Assembly (NCBI GenBank): GCA_035628645.1
Contig: DASPJL010000114.1
Location: 9,311-73,310 of the forward strand
Direction: 5' to 3'
DNA: 64,000 bases
Source of the DNA: DASPJL01 sp035628645
GTDB taxonomy: Bacteria; Bacteroidota; Bacteroidia; Cytophagales; Cyclobacteriaceae
Positions 25,949 to 35,404 of the stretch are shown here, piece after piece. The translations under genes were made by a program, and so were the position numbers. Under the pieces are notes generated by a model. The model was not told the DNA's origin. It worked only from the letters and a program-made list of their open reading frames with translations, and made no database searches. Positions within the stretch are counted from its first letter, which is position 1, and each line of letters opens with the position of its first letter.

Positions 25949-28900
25949 TGATTGTTACTTTTTCTTGTTCTAAATTCTTTAACTCTTTTCTTTTTTGTAA
26001 TACAGCCTTGTAATCTGTAGGCATTACTTTAACAAACTGTTTAAGTGATGCCTCCCAATTTCGAAGAATATAACTGGCAGTTGCGCTACCAGTATATTTA
26101 TGATGATTTTCAATGAGAATTCTCAATGCTTCCACATCTTCAGCTTCGATAGGATCAAAACCTATCATTTCTGTATTACATCTTTCCTTAAATTTCTGTT
26201 TGGTATCGTAAACATAAGCCACACCACCGCTCATACCTGCCGCAAAGTTTCTTCCTGTTTCACCAAGAATTACCACAACCCCGCCTGTCATATATTCACA
26301 TCCATGATCACCAACACCTTCCACAACAGCTTTTGCACCGGAGTTTCTTACTGCAAATCTTTCTCCTGCCAACCCTCTTATATAAGCTTCTCCTGAAGTT
26401 GCGCCATAAAATGCCACATTACCAACAATAATATTATCTGAAGGATCAAACTTTGATTTTTTATCAGGATATAAAATTAATTGGCCACCGGACAGACCTT
26501 TTCCAAAATAGTCATTGGCATCTCCTTCCAACTCAAATCTTATTCCCGGAGCCCCAAAAGCGCCAAAACTTTGTCCTGCAGATCCTTTAAATTTATAATG
26601 AATGGTCCCATCAGGTAATCCTTGACCCATGTATATTTTAGAAATCTCATTGGAAAGCATTGTTCCGACGGCCCTGTTAACATTTTGAATTAGAAATTCT
26701 CCTGTTACTGGTTCGGCTTTTTCAAGGGCTGATTTAGCTTTTGCTATCAATTCCCAATCCAGCACATCATCAATGCCGTGATCCTGTGTTTCCTGCTGAA
26801 ATAGAGGAACATCCAAGCTAATAGGTTCTTTATAAAGAATTGCACTTAAGTCAAGGTTTTTGTATTTCCAGTGTGAATTAGAAACATCTGCCATTTCAAG
26901 CCTGTCTACCTGACCGACCATTTCATTCACTGTTCTGAATCCAAGCTCCGCCATTATTTCCCTCAGCTCCTCAGCGAGGAAAGTAAACAAATTAATGACA
27001 TATTCTGGTTTTCCTGTAAACAATGCCCTTAATTCCTTATTTTGAGTGGCTACCCCTACCGGACAAGTGTTTAAGTGACACTTTCTCATCATAATACATC
27101 CAGTAGTAACAAGCGCAGCGGTAGCAACGCCCCACTCTTCTGCGCCAAGTAAGGCAGCTATTGCAAGGTCTCTACCTGTTCTGATCTGTCCATCTACCTG
27201 AACTACAATTCTTCCTCTTAATTTATTCTTAACTAAGGTTTGATGCGTTTCGGCCAACCCAAGCTCCCACGGCAATCCTGCATGTCGGATAGAACTCAAT
27301 GGAGAAGCTCCTGTTCCACCGTCGTGGCCAGCGATCAAAACTACATCAGCATGTGCTTTGGCAACACCAGCAGCAACTGTTCCAACACCTGCTTCTGACA
27401 CCAGCTTCACACTGATTCGAGCTGCTCTGTTGGCATTTTTCAAGTCGAAAATTAGCTGAGCTAAATCCTCAATCGAATAGATATCGTGATGTGGAGGAGG
27501 AGAAATTAAACCCACTCCCGGAGTAGAGTGACGCACTCTTCCGATCCAGTCATCCACTTTATGTCCGGGTAATTGTCCACCCTCACCCGGCTTTGCACCT
27601 TGAGCCATTTTTATCTGAAGTTCTTCGGCATTTGTCAGGTAATAACTGGTTACACCAAATCTTCCTGAAGCAACTTGCTTGATGGCTGATCTTTCCCAAT
27701 CTCCATTTTCTTTCTTAAAAAATCTGATTTCATCCTCTCCTCCTTCGCCTGAATTACTCTTTCCACCTATTCTATTCATGGCAATTGCAAGCGTAGAATG
27801 GGCTTCATGGGAAATAGATCCGAAAGACATGGCACCTGTTGCAAATCTTTTAAAGATTGATTCCTTCGATTCAACCTCTTCAATCGGAATAGATTTGCCG
27901 GGCTTAAATTTCAACATACTTCTAAGTGTGATCGCCTTTGCAGTCTGATCATTCATCAACTTAGTGTATTTCTTAAACAACTGATAGTCGTTTGTTTTTG
28001 TTGAATGTTGAAGTAAATGAATGGTTTGAGGATTAAATAAATGTTGTTCTCCTCTTAATTTCCATTGATATACCCCACCCACTTCAAGCTTAGAATTTGA
28101 AACAGGTTTATCAGGGAAAGCCAAACGATGTTTTACCAACACTTCGTCCGCTATATCATCCATGGTCAATCCACCGATTCTTGATACAGTTCCCGGGAAA
28201 AATTTATTTACGACATCTTTTCCTAAACCAAGTATTTCAAAAATTTGAGCGCCTTGGTAAGACTGCATGGTAGAAATTCCCATTTTAGAGAAAATCTTTA
28301 ACAACTCTCCATTTACAGCTTTTATATAATTGTAATGCAATTTGTCTTCAGAAAGCTCAACAGCAAGCATTTTTCGTTTCATCAGATCATTGATGGTCTC
28401 AAAAGCCAGGTATGGATTTACTCCCGAAGCTCCAAAACCGATCAAAGTAGCAAAGTGATGGGTTTCCCAAACGTCTCCTGCTTCAACCAATATACCCACT
28501 TTTCCTCTTAATCCTCTCTTTATTAAATGATGGTGAACGGCAGCAGTTGCCAGTAATGAAGGTATTTGGGCATGGCTACTGTCAAAACTTCTGTCAGAAA
28601 GAAGAATGATTGAAAAACCATCTTCTACGGCATCAGCAGCATACTGACAAACCCTGTTTAATGCTTTTTCCAGAGAACCTGGCTGTCCATCTGCCTTAAA
28701 GTAGATGTGAATGGTCTTGGTTTGGAAATGATGATCATCAATGTATCTGATTTTCTCAAGGTCCTTATTAGTAAGGACAGGTTGAGGCAATTCCAATTGT
28801 AAACAATGCTTCGGACCTTCTTCCAAGAGGTTTTGAGAACCTCCAACATAAGATACCAAAGACATCACCATTCTTTCCCGAATTGAATCAATCGGAGGGT

Positions 28901-30485
28901 TAGTAACCTGAGCAAATAATTGTTTAAAATAATTTGCTAAATGCTGACTTTGTTGAGACAGTGTAGCTATCGGTGTATCTTGTCCCATAGAACCAAGCGC
29001 TTCCTTTCCGGTTTCAACCATAGGTGCAAGAATCATCCTAAGGTCTTCTGAAGTATAACCAAACGCCTGCTGACGTTTTAATAGAGTTTTTTCGTCCGGT
29101 TGGTGGAAGGTACTGTGTGGTTCAGGAAGATCTTTCAATTTGATCTTATACTCCTTCAACCAATCTGCATAAGGTTGTCTTGAACAGATATCCGCTTTTA
29201 ATTCTTCATCGCTGATGATCCTTCCTTGTTCAAGATCAGCAACAAACATTTTGCCTGGCTGAAGCCTTCCTTTCATTACGACTTTAGAAGGATCTACTTC
29301 AATAACCCCGGCCTCTGAAGCCATAATAACCACGTCATCATCGGTAACTAAATATCTTGAAGGACGAAGTCCGTTTCTGTCCAACGTAGCGCCTACAATT
29401 TTTCCATCTGTAAACGATATGGAAGCAGGACCATCCCAAGGCTCCATTAAAGCGGCATGATATTCATAAAATGCTCTTTTTACAGGATCCATATCTTTGT
29501 TACCATCCCAGGCTTCAGGCACCAACATCATCATTACCTGGGGTAAAGAACGGCCACTCAGTACAAGCAATTCAATAACATTATCCAGGTTGGCAGAGTC
29601 TGATTGTCTGATATCACAAATAGGAATAAGCATTTGCATTTCCTCTTTTGTGAAATATTTAGACTCAAACATTGCCTCCTGAGCCTTAATCCAGTTCACA
29701 TTTCCTTTAACAGTATTGATTTCTCCATTGTGGGCGATATACCTGAATGGTTGGGCCAGTTTCCATGAAGGGAACGTATTGGTAGAAAACCGTGAATGAA
29801 CCACAGCTAAGGCTGAAACTACATCTTCATTGGAAAGATCAGGAAAGTAAGGTTTTACCTGACCAGTAGTTAACATTCCTTTATAAGTAATGGTTTTATA
29901 CGATAAAGAACCTATATAAAACTCATTATTTACGCCTTGAACAGATTCATTTATTATTCGTGAAGCGTAGTTTCTTAATATAAATAACTTTCGTTCAAAC
30001 TCCTCAGAATCCGTCATGGTATCAGGCCTTTTAATAAAGACTTGCTCCATAACCGGTTCGGATGAACCTGATGTAAAACCAAGGTCACTGTTATTGGAAG
30101 GAACAATCCTATAACCTAACAGTTCAAGGTTAAGTAATTTTGTTTTTCTATTTAAAATGGTCCTGCACTCCTCTCTTACCTTGTCGTCCTTTGGAAAAAA
30201 AACCATTCCAACACCATATTCTTCAAATGGAGGAAGTTTAATACCAATTTTCCTGCATTCATCCACAAAAAATTCGTGTGGTTTTTGAATGAGGATCCCA
30301 GCTCCGTCACCTGTATTGGTTTCACATCCGCATGCGCCCCTATGATCCATCCTCGTCAACATATGAATAGCATCTTCTACTATCTTATGAGATTTTCTCC
30401 CTTTTAAGTTCGCGATAAAGCCAATTCCACAGGCGTCGTGTTCGAAGCTTGGGTGATACAAACCCAAATTTTCCTGATCTGTCAT
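25941..30485 (-). CDS. gltB: Glutamate synthase large subunit
   Basis: 1514 residues; converts glutamine plus 2-oxoglutarate to two glutamates. The nucleophile is Cys19 in 'HDACGIGFIANLKGRKSHK', exposed after removal of a short propeptide as in relatives. Next are the glutaminase domain, the central domain, the FMN/synthase domain ('SGEGGEDEIRF', 'GAKPGEGGQLPGHKV', 'GHDGGTGASPLSSI'), the 3Fe-4S cysteines in 'CIMMRKCHLNTCPVGVATQ', and the beta-helix (GXGXG) C-terminal domain. It is the first gene of gltBD. This is the main ammonium-assimilation step with glutamine synthetase, which is not in the window. Confidence 0.98.
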   Translation of the reverse strand: MTDQENLGLYHPSFEHDACGIGFIANLKGRKSHKIVEDAIHMLTRMDHRGACGCETNTGDGAGILIQKPHEFFVDECRKIGIKLPPFEEYGVGMVFFPKDDKVREECRTILNRKTKLLNLELLGYRIVPSNNSDLGFTSGSSEPVMEQVFIKRPDTMTDSEEFERKLFILRNYASRIINESVQGVNNEFYIGSLSYKTITYKGMLTTGQVKPYFPDLSNEDVVSALAVVHSRFSTNTFPSWKLAQPFRYIAHNGEINTVKGNVNWIKAQEAMFESKYFTKEEMQMLIPICDIRQSDSANLDNVIELLVLSGRSLPQVMMMLVPEAWDGNKDMDPVKRAFYEYHAALMEPWDGPASISFTDGKIVGATLDRNGLRPSRYLVTDDDVVIMASEAGVIEVDPSKVVMKGRLQPGKMFVADLEQGRIISDEELKADICSRQPYADWLKEYKIKLKDLPEPHSTFHQPDEKTLLKRQQAFGYTSEDLRMILAPMVETGKEALGSMGQDTPIATLSQQSQHLANYFKQLFAQVTNPPIDSIRERMVMSLVSYVGGSQNLLEEGPKHCLQLELPQPVLTNKDLEKIRYIDDHHFQTKTIHIYFKADGQPGSLEKALNRVCQYAADAVEDGFSIILLSDRSFDSSHAQIPSLLATAAVHHHLIKRGLRGKVGILVEAGDVWETHHFATLIGFGASGVNPYLAFETINDLMKRKMLAVELSEDKLHYNYIKAVNGELLKIFSKMGISTMQSYQGAQIFEILGLGKDVVNKFFPGTVSRIGGLTMDDIADEVLVKHRLAFPDKPVSNSKLEVGGVYQWKLRGEQHLFNPQTIHLLQHSTKTNDYQLFKKYTKLMNDQTAKAITLRSMLKFKPGKSIPIEEVESKESIFKRFATGAMSFGSISHEAHSTLAIAMNRIGGKSNSGEGGEDEIRFFKKENGDWERSAIKQVASGRFGVTSYYLTNAEELQIKMAQGAKPGEGGQLPGHKVDDWIGRVRHSTPGVGLISPPPHHDIYSIEDLAQLIFDLKNANRAARISVKLVSEAGVGTVAAGVAKAHADVVLIAGHDGGTGASPLSSIRHAGLPWELGLAETHQTLVKNKLRGRIVVQVDGQIRTGRDLAIAALLGAEEWGVATAALVTTGCIMMRKCHLNTCPVGVATQNKELRALFTGKPEYVINLFTFLAEELREIMAELGFRTVNEMVGQVDRLEMADVSNSHWKYKNLDLSAILYKEPISLDVPLFQQETQDHGIDDVLDWELIAKAKSALEKAEPVTGEFLIQNVNRAVGTMLSNEISKIYMGQGLPDGTIHYKFKGSAGQSFGAFGAPGIRFELEGDANDYFGKGLSGGQLILYPDKKSKFDPSDNIIVGNVAFYGATSGEAYIRGLAGERFAVRNSGAKAVVEGVGDHGCEYMTGGVVVILGETGRNFAAGMSGGVAYVYDTKQKFKERCNTEMIGFDPIEAEDVEALRILIENHHKYTGSATASYILRNWEASLKQFVKVMPTDYKAVLQKRKELKNLEQEKVTING

Positions 30486-30868
30486 TTACTTACCCTTTTA
30501 TTCTTTAATTGAAAAATTAAAAACTGAAATTATGAGATTGCCAAAGTAAAAATTTGGTTTGGATAACCAAACTGCAAAGATTATTCTACGTTTTGTTGAA
30601 TTTAACATAAAAAAAACTTTAGCAAAAAGAGTTTCTCGTAAAATTAAATAAAAGTTAGCAATTTTTAAATACCCTTACTAAAATAAAAACAAAAGTCTCA
30701 CTTTTTTATTAATTCATTTAACAAAGAGGGGTTATAATACAAAGATGGAAATTAATAGATTTTAAAATATAACAAGAAAAAAATTAATTATTAGAAATTT
30801 TTAAGGTCTAATTACTCCAAAAATTTAAATTTTAAAAAAATGATAAATCGTTGAGCCCCTATTGCTCT
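30486..30868. other. AT-rich leader region upstream of gltB
   Basis: 383 bases with no plausible gene. The part next to gltB probably holds its promoter: an imperfect AATCTTTG (-7-like) lies on the minus strand near 30575-30582, but there is no consensus TTG at the right distance. No riboswitch or terminator was recognised. Confidence 0.4.
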
Positions 30869-31423
30869 TTAAAATGTAATTAGAAATTTTTCATTTTTAA
30901 GGCTCTTAAGTTCTTCTTCTATTGTCAGATTAACCTTAGTCTGATTCAGTTCCTTTCGATAAGCTGACTTTAATTGTTTTCTTTTTACAGCTTCTATAAA
31001 TCTTCTTAAGTCTTCCCTGTTTTCTAATATCAACCCTGGAACCGGAGTAGGTTTATCGATTGCATTTTTTGCTACCATAGTAAAATAAGAAGTGTTTGTA
31101 TGCTTTGTTAAACCGGAAGTTATGTTTTCGGCGATGACCCTAATGCCAACTACTAAAGAAGTATTTCCCACATAATTGACTGAAGCAACCAAAGAAACGA
31201 GGTCTCCTACCTCGACCGGCTGAAGAAATTCAACATTATCTACCGTCACAGTTACACAGTAATTTCCTGCATGTTTAGCTGCACAGGCATATGCCACTTT
31301 GTCCATCAAAGAAAGAATTATACCTCCATGTATCTTCCCGCCAAAATTTGCGTAAGAAGGTATCATAAGTTCTGTTATCGTTGTTTTTGAATAGCTTACG
31401 GGCTTATAGTTTTGTTTTGTCAT
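30869..31423 (-). CDS. Acyl-CoA thioesterase, hotdog fold
   Basis: About 184 residues. The hotdog domain (about residues 10-130) shows the YciA/BFIT-type pattern 'MIPSYANFGGKIHGGIILSLMDKVAYACA' (two parts) with the catalytic Asp/Asn region, and 'TVTVDNVEFLQPVEVGDLVSL'. It hydrolyses acyl-CoA; substrate length is not predictable. The C-terminal 50 residues are charged and helical. Starts at 31423 (ATG) or 31432 (GTG); I prefer ATG. It stands alone, between gltB and rho, which is divergent from it. Confidence 0.88.
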   Translation of the reverse strand: MTKQNYKPVSYSKTTITELMIPSYANFGGKIHGGIILSLMDKVAYACAAKHAGNYCVTVTVDNVEFLQPVEVGDLVSLVASVNYVGNTSLVVGIRVIAENITSGLTKHTNTSYFTMVAKNAIDKPTPVPGLILENREDLRRFIEAVKRKQLKSAYRKELNQTKVNLTIEEELKSLKNEKFLITF

Positions 31424-31829
31424 TGTGATCACATTTGAGTTTATCTTATTCCTTAAAACCGTATTATTACTTATAATAAATTAAAAATTTGAATAAACAA
31501 AACGCTACAAAATAAGTTAACTCAAATAGAGCTGGTTGAGGATTTTGAGTATTAAATTGTATTTATCAGGAACAGTTTTAGGGAGGTTATTTGTTTAATA
31601 TGAATTGGTTAGGGATCAAATTAATGTTTATAATAAAAAATTTTATTCTCTTGACATTAATTGACTATTGACATAATATTGCAAGGTCTAAAGTTTATTG
31701 AACTTCTCCCTTCGAAAAGTTCATATATTTTTGGAATTTCGTTTCTAATTATCTTAATTGAAAATCATTTAAACATCCTGATACAACCGACTACTGTTCA
31801 TGTAGTTATATCCATTAATTATTTAATTT
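31424..31829. other. Leader region between the thioesterase gene and rho
   Basis: About 406 bases. The rho leader contains a small hairpin (GAACTT at 31699-31704 pairing with AAGTTC a few bases later) just before TATTTTTG, a -7-like box with a TTG 25 nt upstream, longer than consensus. Long leaders are common for rho because the gene is autoregulated in many bacteria; that is inference here. No ORF is convincing. Confidence 0.4.
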
Positions 31830-33449
31830 ATGTACAATATTGACGAATTAAATCTAAGACTTTTGTCTGAGCTTAGAGACATTGCCGAGGAGTTGGGGGT
31901 GAAAAATTTTAAAAAACTCGCCAAGAAAGAGCTTATATATAAGATTTTAGATCAGCAAGCCATCACACCAGAAAATTCCCTCCCTGAAAAAAAACAAATA
32001 ACAATTCAACAACCAATGCAAGAACCCATCAATAGTGAAAATAAATTTGAACGATCGCCAAGAGTAAGGAGGGAAAATGTAAAAGCTACAGAAGAAGTTA
32101 AAGCGCCTGCCAACGATTTTGAGAGTCCTGAACAAATACTTGAATCATTCAAATTTGATATAGATGAGACCATCAATTCTTTTGAAATACCTGCTGGTAC
32201 CGAAGGTTTAACTTTAAAAAAGGAAGATGGACCGCAAGTGGCAGATTTCAATGGTGGAAATAATCTTCGAAATGAAGGCTCTTTTAACAGGGATATTAAA
32301 GCCAAGAAGCCTAACCTTTATAATGTCCGTGATTTTGACGGGATGATTGAGAATGAAGGCATTCTTGAAATAATGCAGGATGGATATGGGTTTTTAAGAT
32401 CTTCGGACTACAACTACCTTGCAAGCCCTGATGATATTTATGTTTCGCCTTCTCAAATCAAATTATTCGGATTAAAAACCGGAGACACCGTACGAGGGCA
32501 AATAAGACCTCCTAAGGAAGGCGAAAAATATTTCGCTTTACTTAGGGTCGAAACCATCAATGGAAAAACAACAGAAGAGATAAGAGACAGGATTCCTTTT
32601 GAGTACCTGACTCCATTGTTTCCTGAAGAAAGATTAAACTTAAGCACAAAGCCTGATCAATACTCTACCAGGATTTTAGATTTATTTGCTCCGATTGGTA
32701 AAGGACAGAGAGGGATGATCGTTGCACAACCAAAAACTGGTAAGACGGTGTTGCTAAAGCAAATCGCAAACGCTATTGCAGAAAATCATCCGGAAGTATA
32801 TCTAATGATCCTCTTAATAGATGAAAGACCTGAAGAGGTTACGGATATGGCCAGAAATGTAAAAGCAGAAGTTATAGCTTCTACCTTTGATGAACAAGCG
32901 GAACGCCATGTAAAGATTGCAAGTATCGTTCTTGAAAAAGCTAAAAGAATGGTGGAAAGCGGCCATGATGTAGTTATACTTCTTGATTCAATAACCCGTT
33001 TAGCCAGAGCTTATAATACTGTTGTACCTTCATCCGGTAAAATTTTATCTGGAGGTGTGGATGCTAACGCTTTGCACAAACCCAAAAGATTCTTTGGAGC
33101 GGCAAGAAATGTTGAAAATGGTGGTTCATTAACAATTATAGCTACCGCGCTTATTGAAACTGGATCTAAAATGGATGAGGTTATCTTTGAAGAATTTAAA
33201 GGAACGGGTAACATGGAACTTCAATTGGATAGAAAACTTTCAAATAAGAGGGTTTACCCTGCTATCGATGTTCCTGCATCTGGTACAAGAAGAGAAGACC
33301 TGTTGATGGACAAAGACGAGTTATCAAGAATGTGGATCTTAAGGAAATTTATGAATGATATGACTTCCGTTGAAGCCATGGAATTCCTGCTTGATAAAAT
33401 GAAAGGAACAAAGAACAATGAAGAGTTTCTTATATCCATGAATGGATAA
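31830..33449 (+). CDS. rho: Transcription termination factor Rho
   Basis: 539 residues. It starts with the Rho N-terminal helical domain ('LNLRLLSELRDIAEELGVKN'), then a charged, low-complexity insertion of about 110 residues typical of Bacteroidota Rho. Next come the cold-shock RNA-binding domain ('GILEIMQDGYGFLRSSDYNY') and the RecA-type ATPase with Walker A 'APIGKGQRGMIVAQPKTGKT', Walker B 'VVILLDSITRLARAYN', and Q/R-loop sequence. It is a hexameric RNA helicase that ends transcription. Followed by a strong intrinsic terminator. Confidence 0.97.
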   Translation: MYNIDELNLRLLSELRDIAEELGVKNFKKLAKKELIYKILDQQAITPENSLPEKKQITIQQPMQEPINSENKFERSPRVRRENVKATEEVKAPANDFESPEQILESFKFDIDETINSFEIPAGTEGLTLKKEDGPQVADFNGGNNLRNEGSFNRDIKAKKPNLYNVRDFDGMIENEGILEIMQDGYGFLRSSDYNYLASPDDIYVSPSQIKLFGLKTGDTVRGQIRPPKEGEKYFALLRVETINGKTTEEIRDRIPFEYLTPLFPEERLNLSTKPDQYSTRILDLFAPIGKGQRGMIVAQPKTGKTVLLKQIANAIAENHPEVYLMILLIDERPEEVTDMARNVKAEVIASTFDEQAERHVKIASIVLEKAKRMVESGHDVVILLDSITRLARAYNTVVPSSGKILSGGVDANALHKPKRFFGAARNVENGGSLTIIATALIETGSKMDEVIFEEFKGTGNMELQLDRKLSNKRVYPAIDVPASGTRREDLLMDKDELSRMWILRKFMNDMTSVEAMEFLLDKMKGTKNNEEFLISMNG

Positions 33450-33450
33450 A

Positions 33451-33558
33451 AATGTTAGATTATAAATTTTGAATGTTAAATGACATAACAAAAGGCGGGA
33501 AGTAATTCCTGCCTTTTGTTTATTCATTCAACATTTAATACTCAAAATTTAACATTTA
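33451..33558. repeat. Inverted repeat of family B enclosing the rho terminator
   Basis: The outer arms are long and imperfect: left 33451-33483 (contains TTTTGAATGTTAAATGA), right 33524-33558 (contains TCATTCAACATTTAATA). The words match the repeat at 13239-13296. The right arm overlaps the stop codon of the leftward DUF2911 gene. Confidence 0.6.
33489..33518. terminator. Intrinsic terminator after rho
   Basis: CAAAAGGCGGGAA pairs with TTCCTGCCTTTTG (one G-T pair) around a GTAA loop, followed by TTTATT. The A-run on the other side allows it to work for the leftward DUF2911 gene too. Confidence 0.88.
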
Positions 33559-34401
33559 CTTAGCCTTTTTAGCTTCAGCGATCAATTTTTCATTCAAAGC
33601 TACGTAATCAGGGTTTCCTTGCTCCTTTGCTTTTCCTTTAGAACTTTCAGCCGACGCAATGGCTCCTTTAAAATCCTGAAGTTTATACTGGATCTTTGCT
33701 TTCAAATGTTCTACCCAGTATGCTTTTGGTTCTCCTTTTACCGCTTCATTTACCCATTCCAAAGCTTTTGGAAGGTCTCGGTTGGTTTCATAATAATAAG
33801 CTGCTGCTTGAAAATAAGGTTTTTTCTCACCCTTCATTGCCTCTTCTATATTTGCCATAATTTCAGAATCAATCTCGGCAGATATGGTAAAGCTTACGGC
33901 TGTTTTTTCCCATACCAATTGGATATCCATTGATGCAGGCTTTACATTAGAAAATAAAATGGTAAAAGTCTCAACATGCTCTGGAATTGAACTTGATTTA
34001 ACCTTAAATCTCATAAAATCAGCATCAGGTTTATAGCCCATTGATCCCCAGGTTTCAAGGTTCTTGCTTAAAATAATCTCCCATTCTGATTTACCTGGTC
34101 TTGTGAATAAGGCATATTGGCCCGCGGGAACACCTTTCCCGTTAATTTTCACATCATCTCCAAAAGTAATCTTTGTAGAAGAGTTAGCGCCTGTTCTCCA
34201 GATTGTGTCATATTTAACCAAATCACCAAAAATAACCCTTCCCTTGGCACTTGGCCTCGAATAGGTGATAGAAACTTCAGAAAGAGCAAACTCTTGTTTA
34301 ATAGTTTGAGTAGGGCTTGGCGAAGGAAGTTTTAAACCTTGCCCCATCGAAATAGAGGAAATAAATAAAGAAAGTAACAGTAATTGAAAATTTTTTTTCA
34401 T
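33556..34401 (-). CDS. DUF2911 domain protein, secreted
   Basis: 281 residues with a signal peptide (MKKNFQLLLLSLFISSISMGQ). Residues about 35-165 form a DUF2911 domain ('EVSITYSRPSAKGRVIFGDL', 'KYDTIWRTGANSSTKITF'), a family common in Bacteroidota whose biochemical role is unknown. The C-terminal 90 residues look like TPR helices ('PKALEWVNEAVKGEPKAYWV'). Probably periplasmic. Converges on rho. Confidence 0.87.
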   Translation of the reverse strand: MKKNFQLLLLSLFISSISMGQGLKLPSPSPTQTIKQEFALSEVSITYSRPSAKGRVIFGDLVKYDTIWRTGANSSTKITFGDDVKINGKGVPAGQYALFTRPGKSEWEIILSKNLETWGSMGYKPDADFMRFKVKSSSIPEHVETFTILFSNVKPASMDIQLVWEKTAVSFTISAEIDSEIMANIEEAMKGEKKPYFQAAAYYYETNRDLPKALEWVNEAVKGEPKAYWVEHLKAKIQYKLQDFKGAIASAESSKGKAKEQGNPDYVALNEKLIAEAKKAK

Positions 34402-34563
34402 AGCGAATTAATTAATGTTGTTTTAAGGCGGCTAAATTAGGAAAAGGGCCGCTAGCAATTAATAAAAAAAGAAATAAAGTTTTAAGTCAAATTAAAAATC
34501 AAAAAATTTCCGTTATCCTTTTTGTTATAAAAACAAATTAAAATTGTAATCGTGAAAACTGAC

Positions 34564-35079
34564 ATGTACGCCGGTAAATTATCTCTTTCATTTTTATTAA
34601 TCTTCACTATTCAAGCTTCTTTTGGCCAAACAAACCTTGATTCTTTATTAAAAGAAAGGAGCATTTTATATAAGGATTATGAATTCTACGAAAAACAAAA
34701 AAGCTCTTTCTGGGGAACAAAATCAAAAAAGGACCTAAAAAACATCATTGAAACTTTAAAGGGAATTATTATAAAAGACAATGAAATTATAAAAGAAATA
34801 AATGTGGCAAGCCTGCAAAAGAACGCCCAGGTAGTTAGCAAAACACAAGCATCTCTTGACTGGGCGGTAGAGCTTGAAAATGAAAATAACAAATTGGAGA
34901 TTTTATTAAAGAAATCCACGTTCGATTATAATGAAATAAAAGGCGAATTAGAATCATTGGAGTCCTCGGAAAAACTGAAAAACACTATGCTCTTTGTTCT
35001 TACAATAACCGTTGCCGGACTATTTATTTATATTATATACATGAGGCAGGGACTAAAGGAAAACAGACAATTGACTTAA
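34564..35079 (+). CDS. Secreted or membrane coiled-coil protein of unknown function
   Basis: About 171 residues: N-terminal signal peptide (KLSLSFLLIFTIQASFGQ), a long coiled coil (about 25-140), and a C-terminal TM helix (MLFVLTITVAGLFIYIIYM) followed by a short basic tail. The coiled coil would lie in the periplasm with the tail in the cytoplasm. A GTG at 34552 would add four residues. The next, very small ORF follows after 11 nt, so the two are likely co-transcribed. No family recognised. Confidence 0.65.
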   Translation: MYAGKLSLSFLLIFTIQASFGQTNLDSLLKERSILYKDYEFYEKQKSSFWGTKSKKDLKNIIETLKGIIIKDNEIIKEINVASLQKNAQVVSKTQASLDWAVELENENNKLEILLKKSTFDYNEIKGELESLESSEKLKNTMLFVLTITVAGLFIYIIYMRQGLKENRQLT

Positions 35080-35090
35080 AAAGAAGAAGT

Positions 35091-35246
35091 ATGCCAGTCA
35101 AAACTATTTTTATTTATGGTACCTTTTGTTTTGCAGGAATAGCAATCGGATTAATTTTAATCAAAAAGCTTACAGACAAAAAAGAAGTAGTCGGAAAGCT
35201 ATCCCGCAGGGAAATAAAGGAGCTTTACAAACTCGTTCAGTTATAA
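35091..35246 (+). CDS. 51-residue small membrane protein
   Basis: A short ORF starting MPVKTIFIYGTFCFAGIAIG and ending in a basic segment (EIKELYKLVQL). It has one TM helix at about 5-24 with a Lys-rich cytoplasmic tail. Support: it starts 11 nt after the coiled-coil gene on the same strand, is preceded by AAGAAGAAGT, and has a plausible TM-plus-charged-tail composition. It may act with that protein. Function unknown. Confidence 0.5.
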   Translation: MPVKTIFIYGTFCFAGIAIGLILIKKLTDKKEVVGKLSRREIKELYKLVQL

Positions 35247-35404
35247 TTTTATTTGGTTAACTTTCCCTGTTGATTTATCTTTTAATAAAACAGGTTATAA
35301 AAATTTTCAATCCTTTCTCAATTCCATCTTTTGGCAATCTTACATGTTTTAGAAATTATTCATATTTTCTAAAAATTCCCTTATAATAGTACTAATTTGA
35401 TATA

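Noticed and set aside
31661..31843. 60-codon frame upstream of rho
   Set aside because: It overlaps the rho start, is very hydrophobic by AT bias, and lies in the leader region; no support as a gene.
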